A stretch of DNA of 64,000 nucleotides from Apiosordaria backusii (taxonomy: Eukaryota > Ascomycota > Sordariomycetes > Sordariales > Lasiosphaeriaceae), in assembly GCA_030549205.1 (NCBI GenBank), contig JAUKTV010000013.1, positions 372,001 to 436,000 on the forward strand, in the 5' to 3' direction. Position 1 is the stretch's first letter. Each line of letters begins with the position of its first letter. The notes beneath the pieces were generated by a model that did no database searches, was not told the DNA's origin, and saw only the letters and a list, made by a program, of their open reading frames with translations. The translations under genes and the position numbers were made by a program. Shown here piece by piece: positions 60,546 to 64,000 of this stretch.

Positions 60546-62977
60546 GGAGTGTAAAAGCCCGAAATCAGGCCACGGAAGAGCCCGTCATCCGTGGGGTCGA
60601 CGCAACGGCGGACGGCGGCATTTGAACATGCCTCCTTCGGTCGCCATATCTCTGAATATCGGGCGTTTATAAGCGCGTGAATATGGAGGTTGACGACGAA
60701 AGTGAGTTGCCCGATGAAGGATGATCGCCAACAACATGTGGATGGTGGCGCTAGTGTTTAAGATTTAGCTTGACTCCACCTTCTTATCTGCTCCAGTGTG
60801 GAGAGCAGCATCCCCTGCAATTATCAGAAGTGAGAAAAAAGTCATCATGACAGTGATATTCTGAGCCCGAATACAGTTGAAAACACCATTTTACACCATG
60901 ATTCTCCAAGAAAGAGTGCCGCTCGCACTTCCGCTCTTCTCGGCATCTCCTGCTGCTGTTCGGGGGCGGTAATGGGGTGCGCTTCTACGGCACGATCCTG
61001 TCGGCTTTGGTCTATAGCGCGAATGTCATGCATGAGCGCTTGCGTCGCATAGGATGGGCAATGCTTTTTGGCATTCTATAGGCTGGCATTTTCAATCCTT
61101 TCGTCTACACCAAAGCCGTTATATCAAGTTCTCGCTATGAGATTCTTTCGACAAGATGGTTTAACTATAGTGTATTCTCCGCCGTCCTATTTCCGTCACC
61201 ACCGTAGTACATATGACAGCTTCGTATTTTCCAGGTAACCCTTGCAACTGTTCACGGACGATGCCACCCCGAAGCCTGCAGGGCTGCTGCGGGCAACGTC
61301 AAAGCCCAGGCCCTCTGCGTGTACCTGCCCCCCTGTGTTCTGCATGCTCCTGCCCCGTGTCGGTCCCCTCGGGGCAACGACGCCTCTTGATCCCGATTTT
61401 TCGTGTTTTCCTTCTCACGTCTTGTTTCTGTCTCGTTGTTGTGGTGTTTTCGTCCAAACTCTTGTCGTTCTTTTGAATCTCTCGTCTCTCGTTCGCCGCG
61501 TGGCTCTGACGGCATTGCCGCTCCTTCGATCCCCCCTTTTCGCTCCTATTCGCATCCCGTCGCCGCTTGCCACTTTGTCGTTCGTGTTGGTTCCCGTCGG
61601 TGATCTGGAACCATTGCACTGGGCTGGATATCCAGAAGAGCTCCAGCGGATCTCTCAGATCACCGATCATTGATCACTACTCACCACTACACTACTGTCT
61701 GCTGCACGCCTTGCACGACACCGTCTTTACGCTACGTTAGCCATCGCCTGGTTCTGCGAAGGCCTGCAGGCAACGCTTGATTTTCTCTTGATCTTCGTCT
61801 CTCAGACACTCATTACTGCTTGCTGGGGCTGGGCGTCGCTGTGAAGAGCCCTCTCGCTGTCCCGCACATCTGAAACGGCAACACCCCCGTCTTGGTCGTA
61901 CGTGCACAATTTCATCCTGACCCCCTCCCATTACCGAGTCTGCCCAGTACCGACGCCCACGCCTCTCTGGTGCAGCCTCCCGAATCCCCTGAGAAGAAAA
62001 AGAAGGACTCTCGAAGCTCGTCGTTGTCGCCGTTACTTGTCTTTTGTTCGGCGGCTTGCACAACAGCATAACGTGCGACTTGTACAACACTGGACCTGAT
62101 TTGCCGGCTTGGGACGGTGGGCGCTTCTATCTGCGACGCAACGTGCGGTATATATACATCCGGGTCTCCAAGATCACGCAGTGTGAGGTGACAGGGGTGT
62201 CTTCGTTAAGACGTCGAAACACAAAGGTACGTGATACCTCGTCCCGTCACAGTCCTCCTAGGGGTCGACAGTCCCTCGCTTGGCTTTGCGGGTGGAAGTA
62301 ACCTCACACACACCACACACACCTCGCTCGGGTCGTCTTCAACAGGCGAATCTGGCAAATGGGTGAATGTCCTCAATCTATTGTTACACTACCAGCCCCC
62401 GAACACCCTCGTTTCCCACCCTCCTCCTCCTGTGCGTCCCGTTCTGCCCGCCAGGCCATTTTGGCTGACCTGTGAATATTCTGGCATCTAGGACTACCTC
62501 GTCGGTTTTTTTCTGGCTTCGCAAGATCGAAGGCCACGGGTTTGCTCAATTAATTCTCTCATTTTCTTGTTTGTTGGACCTGGTTCGTGTGACGGCGCAC
62601 GCTGGGTTCGGTCCAATCTTTTTTCTATTCTCCTACGCTGGCATAGATTGCGCTCGTTTGTCGCGGATACACACGCGCCCGGTTCCACGACTCTGGGATT
62701 TTGGACTGGGGCACCCGTTGTTTGCGATACCCAGGTATTGATGAGGTCCGAAGGTTGAGACAGACACAGTTTACTATTTACCATCAGCGGTGAACTCGTG
62801 CCACCCACCCGTCCACCAAACATCAGCAAACTCTTGTCGGAACCATATCAGCAACGGCCTATGCTCGTGGGATCGAGACAAGGGTTGGAAGGATTCGACA
62901 AAACTTGGAAAAGGAGGGCTCAAAGCGAACGAACAGCCGGACTGAATGAGCCGAGGTGCAAAGGGGCTTTCAGCTAA
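60546..62977. other. Intergenic and leader region of the last gene
   Basis: About 2.4 kb with no supported CDS. A TATATATAC element lies near 62149-62157. A GTACGT donor at 62227 and a TTTCAG acceptor ending at 62973, four bases before the ATG at 62978, suggest a 5' UTR intron of about 747 nt. Confidence 0.4.
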
Positions 62978-64000
62978 ATGAATACTCAAGATGGGAGAGG
63001 TATGGACCGATCACCACCTGTTGGATCCATTGCAAGGGCGAGGGAACGTGCCGCTGCCGGGTTACCGAGGGAGGATAGGTCATCACCACGGTCAAGGCGA
63101 GGAGGGGCAGCTGAGGAGGAGCCACAAATCGCAAGGCCTTCTAGACCACAAGCGCCGCCAGGGCTACAGACGAAGGATGGACAGATCGGGGTGGCAATCT
63201 CTCGTCCAACACAAGTTCCACAATGGCCCCTGGCAAGCGTTCCTATTATAGCTGCTCCGAGTGTCGACGGCGAACCCTACCGACCCCCGCCGGGTAAGTC
63301 GCAGCCGCCGCAACGTCCCCCGCGCCCGAGCCGAGTGCCCTCGATTTTAGACGGTTCCAAAGTGCAGGATCACACCCCAGTATTTCAGTATCGGCCACGG
63401 TCCGGTAGAGAGTCATCGGGCCAGGAGCTGCTACCCGTGCCGGAAACGCCGTCCTCAGTCTCGCGGGCATCAACACAGTCTTCTGTCGGGTCGATACCTG
63501 ACTTTCCCATCCCAGCGCAGATTCCACCAGGACCACCACGACGGAGCGTCAACCTCGGACCGCCGCCCTCTGCGCGACGTGGTGTTTCGTCTTTCTACTC
63601 CAACGTATCCTATGTTTCACCTATTCCCGAAGAGAGCCCTCGCTCTCGATCACATACATCTTTTGCCTCGAGCGCTGCGATGCCAGAGAGCTGGGGCACA
63701 CCATCGCCTGGACAGAGCCCTCAGTACCCGGAAGCCTTTTACGACGATACCATCTTGGAGGAAGCTGGGTCGTTTGGCGATGAGGAGGAGAGTCGGCTAG
63801 TACGGAACGCTAGCGTCGGGAAAAAAGCGAAGCCTACTCTCGTGGGAGCCACAACGGCTCGTGGCCTGAAAGAGGAAGATCAAAATCGGAGGCCAGCGCC
63901 GACGCCATTGCAAGCTGGGCCATTTGGGGAGGGGACGGGCTACGTGGATTACTCAAGTTCTTCCAGTACGATCCCGGCTTCAGCGAGGTTACCTATCGGC
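62978..64000 (+). CDS. Pro/Ser-rich conserved fungal protein, 5' part only
   Basis: An open frame of 341 codons starts at the ATG at 62978, directly after an in-frame TAA, and runs off the window without a stop. The sequence is Pro/Ser/Arg-rich and probably disordered. It includes SVNLGPPPSARRG, SSFYSNVSYVSPIPEESPR and EEESRLVRNASVGKKAKPTL, which read like conserved islands in a family of uncharacterised fungal proteins. I recognise the style but cannot name the family. A GTAAGT at 63291 lies inside the frame, but the obvious downstream acceptors would break it, so it is treated as coding. Any folded or membrane domain would lie beyond the window edge. Confidence 0.8.
   Translation, partial: MNTQDGRGMDRSPPVGSIARARERAAAGLPREDRSSPRSRRGGAAEEEPQIARPSRPQAPPGLQTKDGQIGVAISRPTQVPQWPLASVPIIAAPSVDGEPYRPPPGKSQPPQRPPRPSRVPSILDGSKVQDHTPVFQYRPRSGRESSGQELLPVPETPSSVSRASTQSSVGSIPDFPIPAQIPPGPPRRSVNLGPPPSARRGVSSFYSNVSYVSPIPEESPRSRSHTSFASSAAMPESWGTPSPGQSPQYPEAFYDDTILEEAGSFGDEEESRLVRNASVGKKAKPTLVGATTARGLKEEDQNRRPAPTPLQAGPFGEGTGYVDYSSSSSTIPASARLPIG

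Noticed and set aside
61242..61673. 143-codon frame upstream of the last gene
   Set aside because: It lies in a pyrimidine-rich leader region, is Leu/Pro/Ser-rich from composition, and shows no domain.

Overview
The window comes from a filamentous ascomycete genome, most likely a sordariomycete. Most genes carry short introns of about 50-100 nt with GTAAGT/GTATGT-type donors, CTAAC/CTAAT branch sites and YAG acceptors. The gene set is typical of such fungi: a CFEM wall protein, a WSC-domain mucin, a Rap/RSR1-type small GTPase, a fungal Pkr1 and an F-box protein. No transposon, rRNA gene, CRISPR array or convincing tRNA was seen. Intergenic regions are long (0.5-5 kb).

Left part (1-31.9 kb), in order: a tail-anchored inositol polyphosphate 5-phosphatase (INP54-like, +); a PKA catalytic subunit (-); a GRAM/TBC/EF-hand Rab GAP of the Gyp2/Mdr1 type (+); a WSC-domain secreted mucin of about 2,276 residues whose middle is a Thr/Ser repeat coding array of about 4.5 kb (+); a long Ser/Pro-rich protein with an N-myristoylation-type start (+); and a PI-specific phospholipase C with an unusual Ser-rich insert in its catalytic X domain (+).

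Middle part (31.9-52.3 kb), in order: a two-exon 57-residue CxxC protein (+); an F-box protein of 937 residues with a probable GC-AG intron (-); the V-ATPase assembly factor Pkr1 (+); the spliceosomal core protein SmD1 (+); the eRF1 methyltransferase Mtq2 (-), with a (TG)n tract of about 130 bp just upstream; a two-exon 98-residue Cys/His-rich protein ending in the CaaX-like tail CVIL (-); a GPI-type CFEM protein (-); and the ribosome-biogenesis factor Cms1 (-).

Right part (52.3-64 kb): mostly non-coding sequence, an orphan 161-codon frame, a seven-exon Rap/RSR1 GTPase gene that also ends in CVIL, a weak candidate gene on the minus strand, and the 5' part of a Pro/Ser-rich conserved fungal protein that runs off the window edge.

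The genes do not form a biosynthetic cluster or a defence island. They are ordinary chromosomal genes for signalling (PKA, PLC, 5-phosphatase, Rap GTPase, Rab GAP), the cell surface (WSC, CFEM) and housekeeping (SmD1, Mtq2, Cms1, Pkr1). The least ordinary items are the WSC mucin with its internal repeat hierarchy, the two small spliced Cys-rich genes, which are too short and too split to appear as long open frames, the PLC insert and the GC-AG intron. Exon boundaries were read by eye from splice signals and frame continuity. All family names rest on recognised motifs, not on database searches.
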